From JBLZUR01 sp048565625 (GTDB taxonomy: Bacteria; Pseudomonadota; Alphaproteobacteria; Sphingomonadales; Sphingomonadaceae): a stretch of 64,000 bases of DNA. Positions within the stretch are counted from its first letter, which is position 1. Each line of letters begins with the position of its first letter. Under the pieces are notes generated by a model. It saw nothing but the letters and a program-made list of their open reading frames with translations, was not told the DNA's origin and did no database searches. This document shows, one piece after another, positions 35,741 to 44,126 of the stretch. Position numbers and translations under genes: made by a program. The stretch is from contig NZ_JBLZUR010000002.1 of NCBI RefSeq assembly GCF_048565625.1, positions 992,001-1,056,000 on the forward strand. The letters are read 5' to 3'.

Positions 35741-38443
35741 GTGAGCGAGACGACCTGGAAGGACGAGCTGGGGGCGTTGAACGGCGGCGCGACGCCCGTC
35801 CTAACGAACGCGTTCCTAGAGGCGCACGGCCACCGTGCGTGGGCTCCCAACGAGGCGGATGTTAAGGCCGCTTCGCTGCTGCATCTGGAGCTGACGTCGC
35901 GTGTCGCGACGCAGGAGATCGGCTATTCGAGCGGTGACGAGGTGTCCGCGCTCGAGAGCGTGCACGCCTTGTTCGAACGGACCCGTGTGATCTGTCGGGA
36001 GAACGCGACGGGGCGCATCTTCGAGACGGTCGCGTGGTTCGTGCTGAACCACCACGTTCGCCCATTCACCTCGCGCTGGCACCGTCGTAATCGCGCGGGG
36101 CGCTTGGCCGCGCTCGACGACACGGACGACTTCCGACTGCAGCTAGCCGCCTTGCAGGAGATCCTGCGAACTCTGGATCTCATGCTCCTTAGGCTGTCGG
36201 GCGAGAGGGATCCTGGGCAGCTGCCGCAGGCGGAGGCGGCCTCCGTGGATTTGGAGATGGGAGTGGCGCTGTCTTGGGGTCTAGACAAGGGCGATCCGAA
36301 CGATCTCGATGGTGTGGGGGGCATCTCCTTCGACGAGATCGCGTCGGTTGAGCGGAAGGCGGTCGGTCGACGGCGGCTGCGCTACGGCATTGAGCCGACG
36401 GCTGAGCGGGCGACGGGTCTGGCGCTTTCTGGCGGCGGCATCCGCTCAGCGACCTTCGCCCTCGGCGTGCTGACCGTGTTCGCGAAGCGCGGCCTACTCA
36501 AGCAGTTCGACTACCTTTCGACGGTCAGCGGCGGCGGCTATCTCGGGGCGTTTCTGACGAACTACCTGGCTCCCGGCGTGGCAACAGATGTCGTTTCACC
36601 GGGCGGGCACGCTGGCAACGTCGGGGCCGGTGACGGCCCGATCGGGGCGGCGCGGCCGATCGGACTAGAGCGTGGCGACAGGCCGTTCGGGGAAACGCAC
36701 CGCGATGCCGCGGCGACGGGCCACATTCGTCAGAACAGCCGCTACCTCGCGTTGGGACCATTGTCCGAGAAATGGTCCACGGTCCTTGCGCAGACGAGCG
36801 GCCTGCTGAACAACCTCCTAGCGCTGTCTGCGGTCCTGTGCCTTTTGTCGGCTTTATTCGTGATCCTCATACCTCCCTTCTTTATCAATTGGATCGCCGT
36901 CGCTTCCCTAGGAGCGCTCACTCTGGCCGTAATCGGAGCGCCATTGGCGTGCCGGCAGGGACGCGCCGGGGTGAAGTTTGCCGACCAAGCGACGGCTATG
37001 TGCGCGGTGGTTCTGGCCGGGGCGCTGGCCGCAATCGGCACGCGAAAGGCCGCAGCGTGGATGGCTTCCGCGATCGGTGACGACCCCGTGCGGCTGCTTT
37101 ACGTCTGCATCGCTCCGCTCGGCCTGCTGGTCGTCGGCATCGTGCTGGAACGAATCTTGACCAGGGCGGCGATCGTCGGCCGCTGGTTGGCGCGCTCCTC
37201 CGCCCCGCTGTTCGTGGCGATCGTGACGCTGGCGTCGACCGCATCCTTCATCGACCTTGGGCGACATGGCCTTTGGTTTGCCGCCGCCGCGCTCGGCATC
37301 GCATTTTACTATCTCGTTTTTCTAAACCTCAACGTCACCGGTCTGCACCGGCACTATCGGCGCAAACTGGCGGAAGCCTTTCTCGTCGCCGACGCGGAGC
37401 CCGGAGAGGTAACTATCGACGACGATCGCAAGCTTAGTTCGCTCGCCGAAGGTGATCTCGGCCCCTATCCCATCTTCAATGCGGCGCTGAACGTGCCGAG
37501 TTCCGACGCACCGGCGATGCGGGGGCGCCTCACCGACTTCTTCTCATTCACACCGCACCACTGCGGCAGTCCGATCAGCGGCTATTATAGGACGCCGGAG
37601 TGGGAGCGCCTTGAGCCCGACCTGACGATCGCCACGGTGATGGCAATCTCCGGTGCGGCGATCTCGCCCCGCATGGGTCTGCAAAACCGGGCGCAGTTCG
37701 GCTTTTGGCTTTCGCTACTCAACGTCAGGTTGGGCTATTGGCTGAGAAACCCCGCGGTCGCGAAGTCGAGCCTGAACGGCCTGCCCGGCCTCAGTTATCT
37801 CCTCCGGGAACTCACCGGCCGCATGGACGAGCGGACCGCCTTCCTGAACCTCTCCGACGGCGGCCACATCGAGAACCTGGGAGTCTACGAGTTGCTGCGG
37901 CGACGCTGCAAGTTCGTGGTGGTGGTCGATGGCGAGCAGGACCAGGACATGACGTTCCACGCCATGGCGAATCTTCAGAGGCTCGCCTCGATCGACCTGG
38001 GCGTGCGCATCGAGATCAATCTCGATGAACTGAGGCGTGATCGCGACGGCCTCAGCCGCTCTCACTTCCAATTCTGCCGCCTCCGCTATCGCGATGGGGA
38101 ATTCGGCTACATGCCCTACCTCAAGCTGTCTTTAACCGGCAACGAAGGGGAGTTCTTGCGTCGTTTTCGGCTCGACGAGCCGGCCTTCCCTCATCATCCA
38201 ACGGCGGATCAGAACTTTAGCGAGGCCCGCTTCGAGGCCTATCGGAGTCTCGGACAGCACGTCGGCGAGAAGCTTTTCCTCCAGAGTATCGTTGGGGCGT
38301 TGCCGACGGACCAGGATGTCGACATCGGGCGATGGTTCGCAGCAATGGGGAGGAGCCTGCTCGAGCCCCTTGACGCGGCCGCGACGGTAAGCGGGCACGG
38401 CTCCGGGATCGTCGCACCGACAGCGATCGGGGAACCGGCTTGA
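35741..38443 (+). CDS. Patatin-like phospholipase with a transmembrane insertion
   Basis: 900 residues from a GTG at 35741. The patatin oxyanion loop LALSGGGIRSATFALG is near residues 225-240, the nucleophile serine in STVSGGGYLGAF near 260, and the catalytic Asp in FLNLSDGGHIENLGVYELL near 705. Between serine and aspartate lie about six hydrophobic helices (roughly residues 355-545), so the catalytic halves are separated by a membrane module. Patatins serve as membrane-degrading effectors in CBASS and related defences. Divergence from the TIR/base-modification operon (213 bases apart) and the TTGA overlap with the next gene make it a likely effector of the same system. Confidence 0.85.
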   Translation: MSETTWKDELGALNGGATPVLTNAFLEAHGHRAWAPNEADVKAASLLHLELTSRVATQEIGYSSGDEVSALESVHALFERTRVICRENATGRIFETVAWFVLNHHVRPFTSRWHRRNRAGRLAALDDTDDFRLQLAALQEILRTLDLMLLRLSGERDPGQLPQAEAASVDLEMGVALSWGLDKGDPNDLDGVGGISFDEIASVERKAVGRRRLRYGIEPTAERATGLALSGGGIRSATFALGVLTVFAKRGLLKQFDYLSTVSGGGYLGAFLTNYLAPGVATDVVSPGGHAGNVGAGDGPIGAARPIGLERGDRPFGETHRDAAATGHIRQNSRYLALGPLSEKWSTVLAQTSGLLNNLLALSAVLCLLSALFVILIPPFFINWIAVASLGALTLAVIGAPLACRQGRAGVKFADQATAMCAVVLAGALAAIGTRKAAAWMASAIGDDPVRLLYVCIAPLGLLVVGIVLERILTRAAIVGRWLARSSAPLFVAIVTLASTASFIDLGRHGLWFAAAALGIAFYYLVFLNLNVTGLHRHYRRKLAEAFLVADAEPGEVTIDDDRKLSSLAEGDLGPYPIFNAALNVPSSDAPAMRGRLTDFFSFTPHHCGSPISGYYRTPEWERLEPDLTIATVMAISGAAISPRMGLQNRAQFGFWLSLLNVRLGYWLRNPAVAKSSLNGLPGLSYLLRELTGRMDERTAFLNLSDGGHIENLGVYELLRRRCKFVVVVDGEQDQDMTFHAMANLQRLASIDLGVRIEINLDELRRDRDGLSRSHFQFCRLRYRDGEFGYMPYLKLSLTGNEGEFLRRFRLDEPAFPHHPTADQNFSEARFEAYRSLGQHVGEKLFLQSIVGALPTDQDVDIGRWFAAMGRSLLEPLDAAATVSGHGSGIVAPTAIGEPA

Positions 38444-38925
38444 CCGTCGCCCTGGTGATCACCGCTCCACAACCCCTGGCCGACGCGAACGGATGGCCGA
38501 TGGTCTATCTAGGCGGCACCATCGACATGGGCCACTCCGAGAACTGGCAAGCGCAGGCCGTGGAACTGCTTGCCGGCGAGCGCGCGGTGATCGTCAACCC
38601 ACGCCGGGCGGACTGGAACGCCGACTGGCTGCCGATCGCCGAAGAGCCGCACTTCAGAGAGCAGGTCGAGTGGGAGCTCGAGGCCCTCGAGGTGGCCAAC
38701 GTCATTGTGCTGCATCTCGCGTCTGATTCCAAGAGCCCTATCAGCCTTCTCGAACTCGGATTGCATGCTCGCGGAGGAAGGCTGATCGTATTCTGCGCCC
38801 CCGACTACTTCCGGAAGGGCAACGTCGACATCACTGCCGAGCGCTACGGCATCGAGCGGGCGTCGTCGGTGGATGATCTAGTCGAAAGGGTTCGGTGCAA
38901 GTTGGCGCGGCTTGCCCGTCTCTAA
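38440..38925 (+). CDS. Nucleoside 2-deoxyribosyltransferase-like protein
   Basis: 161 residues from a TTG overlapping the patatin stop (TTGA, 38440-38443). An internal ATG at 38500 (MVYLGG) is a possible alternative but would trim the first strand. Family motifs are YLGGTIDMGHSENWQ (substrate loop), VIVNPRRADWN, HFREQVEWELEALEVANVIV and SPISLLELGLHA, whose Glu is the expected nucleophile, followed by GNVDI. Such enzymes cleave or exchange bases on deoxynucleosides; relatives also occur in phage and defence islands. Here it could make or remove a modified nucleotide signal between TIR and patatin components. Confidence 0.8.
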   Translation: MTVALVITAPQPLADANGWPMVYLGGTIDMGHSENWQAQAVELLAGERAVIVNPRRADWNADWLPIAEEPHFREQVEWELEALEVANVIVLHLASDSKSPISLLELGLHARGGRLIVFCAPDYFRKGNVDITAERYGIERASSVDDLVERVRCKLARLARL

Positions 38926-39012
38926 CTACCGCGCCCATGACCTGGTGTTCGCGGACGTTGCGCGTGGGGTTCGACGCGTAGTATGCATCAAATCTGGCAT
39001 TGGAGTGACTTC

Positions 39013-39447
39013 ATGGCGCGCCGGGTCTTCTTCAGCTTCCACTACGATCGCGACATCTGGCGCGTAAACCAAGTCCGCAACATCGGCGAGATCGTCGGCG
39101 TCGCGGCGGCGGGCTTCCACGACGCCTCGCTTTGGGAGGAGGCCAAAACCAAGGGCGACAAGGTCATTAAGGCGCTCATCGACGATGGCCTGGCGAACAC
39201 GTCGGTGACCGTCGTGTGCATCGGCGCAAAGTCAGCCGGTCGCAAGTACATCGATTACGAGATCGAGCAGTCGATCGCGCGCGGGAACGGGATCGTCGCG
39301 CTTCGGATCAACCATCTCAAGGACAGGACGGGCGCGACGGATCCGGTCGGTGCGACGCCTCAGGCTGTCGTCGATGCTGGAGTCCCCGTGCGCAGCTACG
39401 TTGATCACGCGACGCTGAAGAAGTGGATCGATGAGGCGGCCGGCTGA
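39013..39447 (+). CDS. TIR-domain protein, ThsB-like, second
   Basis: 144 residues from the ATG at 39013 (MARRVFFSFHYDRD), with GGAGTG upstream; the longer frame from 38983 lacks support. Conserved features are RVFFSFHYDRDIWRVNQVRN, DKVIKALIDDGLANTSVTVV, and GRKYIDYEIEQSIARGNGIVAL with the acidic residue of the active site. It belongs to the MTH538/ThsB subfamily like the protein at 35033, but the two are only distantly alike. Two different TIR proteins at the two arms of one locus recall Thoeris, where several ThsB proteins feed one effector. Confidence 0.82.
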   Translation: MARRVFFSFHYDRDIWRVNQVRNIGEIVGVAAAGFHDASLWEEAKTKGDKVIKALIDDGLANTSVTVVCIGAKSAGRKYIDYEIEQSIARGNGIVALRINHLKDRTGATDPVGATPQAVVDAGVPVRSYVDHATLKKWIDEAAG

Positions 39448-39615
39448 GCGGGCGTGCGAGCTGCGTCCCTTGCACGGTTCCGTCGGTGACCGCGTTGCGG
39501 TGCCGGCAGGAGCACCGATTTGCAAAGTCGGTTGCGCTGCGATCTCCGTCGAGACGGCCGGGGCGCGGGTCCGAGCACGTTCGCATCAAAGCTCCCTCAT
39601 GCAAGGTGTTCGGCA

Positions 39616-40110
39616 ATGGCCTTCAAGACGACGTTGAGCGATCTGCGCAACGGGATCGAAGAGATTCACCGCGAGATGATGCGGCAGCAGCGCGATGGCG
39701 AGGCGTCGAATGCTGCGGTGGTCGCGAAGGTGAGGCGTGACAAGGTCGAGGAGGTCGCGCTGCTAACTGACGAGCTCGTCGACATAGCGCTCATCAAGCT
39801 GCTGAACGAGGTTAGCAGCCGCAAGGGCGTGAGGAACTTCGATGCCGGGACGCTTGACCTTTTCGACAGATATCGGGGCATTCCAAAGAGCGTGACGATC
39901 CTAAAGGGTAAGAAGAAGAGCACCTCGCTGCTGACCATTGTCCAGGCGGACCTCTGGCTGAAGGCGCGGATGCAGAAGCCCGCCGATGATCGCCACGAAC
40001 CCTTCCGCCGGATGGTTGACGACTGCCGACCGTTCCAACGATCCGAGGACGATACGCTCGCGACCATGATGGAACGCCGCGCGCAGGCTGAGCGGCTCCC
40101 GACCGTCTGA
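39616..40110 (+). CDS. Hypothetical helical protein of the conflict island
   Basis: 164 residues from the ATG at 39616 (MAFKTTLSDL); upstream in-frame sequence is Arg-rich and not protein-like. It is predicted mostly helical and highly charged (EEIHREMMRQQRDGE, KVEEVALLTDELVDIALIKLL), without membrane segments or recognised catalytic motifs. It lies 168 bases after the second TIR gene on the same strand and could belong to that operon or be independent. Function unknown. Confidence 0.55.
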   Translation: MAFKTTLSDLRNGIEEIHREMMRQQRDGEASNAAVVAKVRRDKVEEVALLTDELVDIALIKLLNEVSSRKGVRNFDAGTLDLFDRYRGIPKSVTILKGKKKSTSLLTIVQADLWLKARMQKPADDRHEPFRRMVDDCRPFQRSEDDTLATMMERRAQAERLPTV

Positions 40111-40192
40111 GCCGTCCGCGTGGCGCTATCGTTGGAACCGGTCTTTCGCCACGTCAGTTGGTAGTGCAAGGTGGCTAGGCAGAACAAGGCGA

Positions 40193-40861
40193 ATGCGCGT
40201 GCCGATACCGGTTTTCACGATTGACGGTGTGCTGCCTCCCTATGTCGGCCCGAACGGTCCGGGGGGTGCTCCCACTGACATGACGCCCTATGTGGTCACC
40301 GCGCTCGAGATCGTGATTACGCTGGGCCAGACCACGGTCCGCCAAGTAATCCTCCGAAGCTGGCTTGCTCACCGCGCTGCGCTACGTGCACTTGGTGTAG
40401 TCAACGGGTTCCAGTGGCTCGACGGCAGCTTCTGCGAGGATAAGGTACCCGGCGATCTTGATATCGTCACATTATTCTAACGGCCGGCGGCCGCTTCGGA
40501 CAACGCCGCCGCACAGATCCTTCGAGCGAGTAATCCAGCAGTGTTCCGGCGAGCAGCGGTAAAGGCGACCTACAACCTAGATGCATTCTTCGTTGATCTG
40601 GACAGCAATCCGTCGTCGATGATCGACTACTCTCGCTATCTACTAGGTCTCTTTTCACATCGGCGCGGGGATGAGCTATGGAAAGGAATGCTTCAGGTCG
40701 ACCTGTCTGACGCGCAAGGTGATGCGGAAGCGCTGGCCGAGCTCGACCGCCTCGAGCGAGCCGCGGCTGAAGCGGCACCAGCCGTGCCGACCGGAGAGAA
40801 GTTAGCCGCGTCTGGGCAGAACCCCGCCAAGGCCGATTACGTCCAAAGGCAAGCAGCATGA
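40193..40861 (+). pseudogene. DUF6932 (nucleotidyltransferase-like) gene split by an in-frame ochre codon
   Basis: The frame encodes LPPYVGPNGPGG, then TTVRQVILRSWLAHRAALRAL, GFQWLDGSFCEDKVPGDLDIVTLF, and a TAA at 40478-40480. It then continues in frame RPAAASDNAAAQ, VKATYNLDAFFVDLD, SRYLLGLFSHRRGDELWKGMLQVDL to 40861. Both halves match DUF6932, where the stop replaces the residue after the VTFF-type strand (TAC to TAA would explain it). The GSF...DLD motif is that of nucleotidyltransferases. The gene overlaps its partner by ATGA (40858-40861), so the pair was once one functional unit. Confidence 0.75.
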
Positions 40862-41817
40862 GCGTCCTTGCCAAAATCGAAAGGGATCGTGTCTCGGCAG
40901 AGATCGCATCGGTTGACAAGCTGCTCGCAAGGCTGACCGAGGACGACATCTTCATGCGCGAGGATCTTGAAGATCGCCGGGCGGAGCTTGTCACAATTCT
41001 TGCCAACATGGCCGATACCGACGAGATTTATGCCTCAGCGGCGCTCTTTTTCGGTGGCCGACCAGTTGTCGCATCGATCGGCATTGAGGCTCAGTTCGGC
41101 GGCGATGCGGTTTCCAAGTTCCAGGACTTGGTGTCCAAGCTCATGGTGCAGGAGCAGGGTCTAGGCCAGCGGGGCCCTGTCCCCAACAAGGCCGCCTCAA
41201 CGATGCATATCACCAATGTCGTTCGAGGCTCGTTCGGGTTCCTCATGCAAGAGGTGCGTCCGCAAACACAGCTTGTAAAATCCGGCTTACCTACCGCCGT
41301 CGCCAGCGCTAATCGCCTGATCGCGGCACTCGGCGCGCCTAATGACGACGAATTCCAGGAGGTCGCCGGAGAGGTCGATCCGCGCGCGCTGGCGACCGCC
41401 TCGGAGTTTTTCGGGCTGATGCGATCGAATGGAGCGACTTTTCGGCTAGTTGTCGGCAACAGTGATCGCTCGTTCACCGGCGCGGAGATCGCTGTCGCGG
41501 TTGAGCGTGCTGCGGAGACCTCGATCGAAGAATCCGAGGAGCAAGTCCAAGGAACACTCGAGGGAACGCTTCCGAATGCTCACGCCTTCGAATTCCGAAC
41601 GCTCACCGGCGACGTGCTCAACGGGAGGGTCGATCGCGAGCTCACCAGTGAGCTTCTCGCGACTTGGAACACATCGATCCTCGGCAGCTCGGCGGTCGCC
41701 CGCATTCTTGTTCGGACGGTCAAGCGGAACGGAGTGGTTAGCCGCCAGACCTACACGCTGCTGAGCTTGGCGATCCTTGAGGGGCCAGCAACCGAGACCG
41801 TTCCGCAGCTGCGTTGA
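40858..41817 (+). CDS. Unknown partner protein of the DUF6932 gene
   Basis: 319 residues. The first 65 form a coiled-coil-like charged helix region (IERDRVSAEIASVDKLLARL, REDLEDRRAELVTILANM). The rest is mixed alpha/beta with TMHITNVVRGSFGFLMQE and an alternating C-terminal part with AHAFEFRTLTGDVLNGRVDREL. No known catalytic motif was found. Coupled start (ATGA) with the DUF6932 gene suggests a two-component system, perhaps toxin-antitoxin or abortive infection, in which the nucleotidyltransferase-like half would be the toxin. That is inference from architecture only. Confidence 0.65.
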   Translation: MSVLAKIERDRVSAEIASVDKLLARLTEDDIFMREDLEDRRAELVTILANMADTDEIYASAALFFGGRPVVASIGIEAQFGGDAVSKFQDLVSKLMVQEQGLGQRGPVPNKAASTMHITNVVRGSFGFLMQEVRPQTQLVKSGLPTAVASANRLIAALGAPNDDEFQEVAGEVDPRALATASEFFGLMRSNGATFRLVVGNSDRSFTGAEIAVAVERAAETSIEESEEQVQGTLEGTLPNAHAFEFRTLTGDVLNGRVDRELTSELLATWNTSILGSSAVARILVRTVKRNGVVSRQTYTLLSLAILEGPATETVPQLR

Positions 41818-42036
41818 TACCGCGCATCGGTGCTGTCAGATCAACATAGCAGGCGGCGGTAAAGGGCGGTTGCAGGAGTTGACCGGTGTCCTACGCAAGG
41901 TGGGGCCCGCTATAGGAAGGCGACGGCTCGCTTAAGCTGCCCCTGAACTAAAGTCTGGTTCCGGGAAGCGGCAGAAACGAGCTGAGCGACCGATTGTGGG
42001 TCGTTCACCCCGGATCGGATGCCTGCGGTCGGGTCG

Positions 42037-42186
42037 TTAGTGACTCTCGGATGCTCCCGCTGCTCGGCACCGATCGGAGCAAAACTTCACATGCTCCCAA
42101 TCGCGTTCCCACTTCTTTCGCCATGCGAAGGGACGGTAACAGGACGGGCAAGTTTTCGTCGGGAGGTTGAGCTTTCGGTGCGCCAT
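42037..42186 (-). CDS. DUF2256 family small zinc-binding protein
   Basis: 49 residues matching the entire DUF2256 pattern: KLNLPTKTCPSCYRPFAWRKKW, with the first CxxC pair, then WEHVKFCSDRCRAAG, with the second. The four cysteines should bind one zinc. The family is small and of unknown function, often beside photolyase/cryptochrome genes. The start at 42186 is the only ATG giving the full domain; longer frames run on without similarity. Confidence 0.85.
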   Translation of the reverse strand: MAHRKLNLPTKTCPSCYRPFAWRKKWERDWEHVKFCSDRCRAAGASESH

Positions 42187-42418
42187 GCAACTTGAACGCG
42201 CCGCAGTCGATTCCGCGCCTAGTGCAAACAAAATTGAAAGCTGAACCGGCGTCCGGAGCTGGGCAAGTGGAGAGGGGCGAATGGCCGAATTTGGGTCGTA
42301 GCGTCTGATACTACCCGGTAAGTCTGCGCTCCGGCACCCGCGTCGCGAGTGAGCGGCTGATCTTACATCGCCGCACGAAAACGTCGCGAGAGAGGCTCGG
42401 TTTGAATATGGCTCCTGA

Positions 42419-42844
42419 ATGCGAACCGAAGATTCTTTCGACCTGGCTCGCTTTGTCGAAGCGCAGTCTGCCATCTACACCACCGCACTTGGCGAGATCC
42501 GACGGGGCAGCAAGCGTTCACACTGGATGTGGTTCATATTCCCTCAGATCGCCGGCCTTGGTTCGAGCGCGATGGCTAGGCGCTACGCGATCGGGTCGAT
42601 CGAAGAAGCTCGCGCGTACGACGGCCATGCCGTTTTGGGCGCTCGCTATCGGGAGTGCGTCCGAGCGCTTCAGGATCTGACGGAGACAACTGCCGAGCAG
42701 GTATTCGGCACGATCGACGCGCGGAAGCTATGTTCGTCACTGACCTTGTTCGAGGCGGCAAGCGGCGAGCCGTTGTACCGGGCGGCTCTTGACCGCTGGT
42801 GCGGCGGGACCGACGCCGCGACGCTCCGAATCATGGCCACCTGA
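42419..42844 (+). CDS. DUF1810 family protein
   Basis: 141 residues with the DUF1810 signatures FDLARFVEAQ at the N-terminus, GSKRSHWMWFIFPQIAGLG, YAIGSIEEARAYDGHAVLGARYRECVRAL, and the C-terminal CSSLTLFEAA. The family has an alpha-helical fold related to calpastatin-like YjbR neighbours and macrodomain-linked proteins in ADP-ribose metabolism; its activity is not established. The ATG at 42419 is used. It converges on the HsdR-N protein gene 12 bases downstream. Confidence 0.85.
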   Translation: MRTEDSFDLARFVEAQSAIYTTALGEIRRGSKRSHWMWFIFPQIAGLGSSAMARRYAIGSIEEARAYDGHAVLGARYRECVRALQDLTETTAEQVFGTIDARKLCSSLTLFEAASGEPLYRAALDRWCGGTDAATLRIMAT

Positions 42845-42855
42845 GTGACTGCTGA

Positions 42856-44004
42856 TCAGGCGTTTGGCATTGCGACATCGACGTCCTCGGGAACTCTAAG
42901 GCCATAGACGACGCATGCCTTTCGGATGATCCGCATCTTCTCTTCGTTTGAGATATTGAGGCCGACGAGCCAGCCCGACGCGAACTCCGCGCTTTTGGCG
43001 AGATCCGGACGGAGCGGGTTTATCTCCGCGGCAGAGCGGGCGATATGGCTGCGGGTTCGGCCGCGCGCGAGTTCGGCAAGCTCTGGTATCTTGGCCGCGT
43101 CCAGTGCCGTGATCGTGCGCAGGACCTCGACGAGAGCGAAGGTGGCGTTCTCGAAGTTCTGGCTCTTGCCGAGCAAGGTAGCAGTGATGGTGCCGGCCGC
43201 CTGGTCCGGCGCGCCGCGCTTTGTCGTTGCCGCCGGACTCGCGGATGCAGGTGGGATTGGCGCTGCGGGGACCGCGATCACTTTTTGCGACGCCATACGG
43301 GCTGGCGCGGTTGAATAAACAGCTGGGACTTCGCCGGTAGTTAGGCGCCTCAGGAAGCGGGTCACATCATCAACGCTGGGCTTGAACCCGCAGAGCGCCT
43401 CCGCTTTGTCGCCGACGATGTCGATGAGCAGCTGCTCAGGCTCGGCGAGTAGCTCAAGCCAGGCGCGGGGTAGGGCGGTGACCGCTTCGCGCTGACCCGC
43501 GGCATCCTGGAAGTCGCGGAAGGCGTCTTCACGGGCCACACCGCTACGAATGCGGTCGTATGCCAGGTAGCGCTGCAGGACCCGCTCGCACTCGGCGGGA
43601 TCGCGGTCGTCGAGCTGGAGGCGATAGAGCCTCCGCTCGTCATAGCTGCCTTGTGCGGCAGGCAGGTAGAAACTCCATTCGCGTCCGTCGGTCAGGACGC
43701 AGAGCGGGACTCCCTCATGGAAGGCGTACTCGAACAGCTGCCGATCTGCCTCTGCGGCACGGCCAACCCCTTTGACCTCGATGAACACGGCAGGTTTCTT
43801 GCCCAGGCGGAGCAGGGCGAAGTCGACGCGGCCACGTGGGATTGCCAACTCCGGCACCATCTGGTGCGGGTCGGCACTGTCCCAGCCGAGCGAACTGACG
43901 ATCGGGGTGACGATGCCGTGCGACACGGCTGCCTCATTGACGTAATCGCCGCGTAGCAGACGCTCCCGAATGCGTCCGATCAGCTCCTGCAGCTGCGTTG
44001 TCAT
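42856..44004 (-). CDS. Orphan type I restriction HsdR-N-domain nuclease-like protein
   Basis: 382 residues. Residues 1-140 resemble the HSDR_N / PD-(D/E)XK domain: YVNEAAVSHGIVTPIVSSLGW, ELAIPRGRVDFALLRLGKKPAVFIEVKGVG with the D...ExK catalytic core near residues 61-78, and VLTDGREWSFY. A linker rich in Ala and Pro follows (about residues 245-275), then a C-terminal helical domain. It has no helicase motor and no hsdM or hsdS nearby, so it is not a complete type I system. It may act as a stand-alone nuclease in the defence island. An IS110 copy has landed immediately upstream. Confidence 0.75.
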   Translation of the reverse strand: MTTQLQELIGRIRERLLRGDYVNEAAVSHGIVTPIVSSLGWDSADPHQMVPELAIPRGRVDFALLRLGKKPAVFIEVKGVGRAAEADRQLFEYAFHEGVPLCVLTDGREWSFYLPAAQGSYDERRLYRLQLDDRDPAECERVLQRYLAYDRIRSGVAREDAFRDFQDAAGQREAVTALPRAWLELLAEPEQLLIDIVGDKAEALCGFKPSVDDVTRFLRRLTTGEVPAVYSTAPARMASQKVIAVPAAPIPPASASPAATTKRGAPDQAAGTITATLLGKSQNFENATFALVEVLRTITALDAAKIPELAELARGRTRSHIARSAAEINPLRPDLAKSAEFASGWLVGLNISNEEKMRIIRKACVVYGLRVPEDVDVAMPNA

Positions 44005-44126
44005 ATCCGGTTCAGCCCCCTGTCGCGCCTATGTCCTCTCGGGGCGACGGCCAAAGCCGGTTGTGGTTTAGCTGAGGTCTTCTCTGTCCGGCGGGTGCAC
44101 GATGGCGCGCGGAAGGAGAGAGCGCG

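Noticed and set aside
35033..39447. Complete Thoeris system
   Set aside because: Two ThsB-like TIR proteins are present but no ThsA (SIR2/SLOG effector) was found, so the locus cannot be called Thoeris.
42856..44004. Type I restriction-modification locus
   Set aside because: Only an HsdR-N-like domain is present; no helicase motor, HsdM or HsdS.
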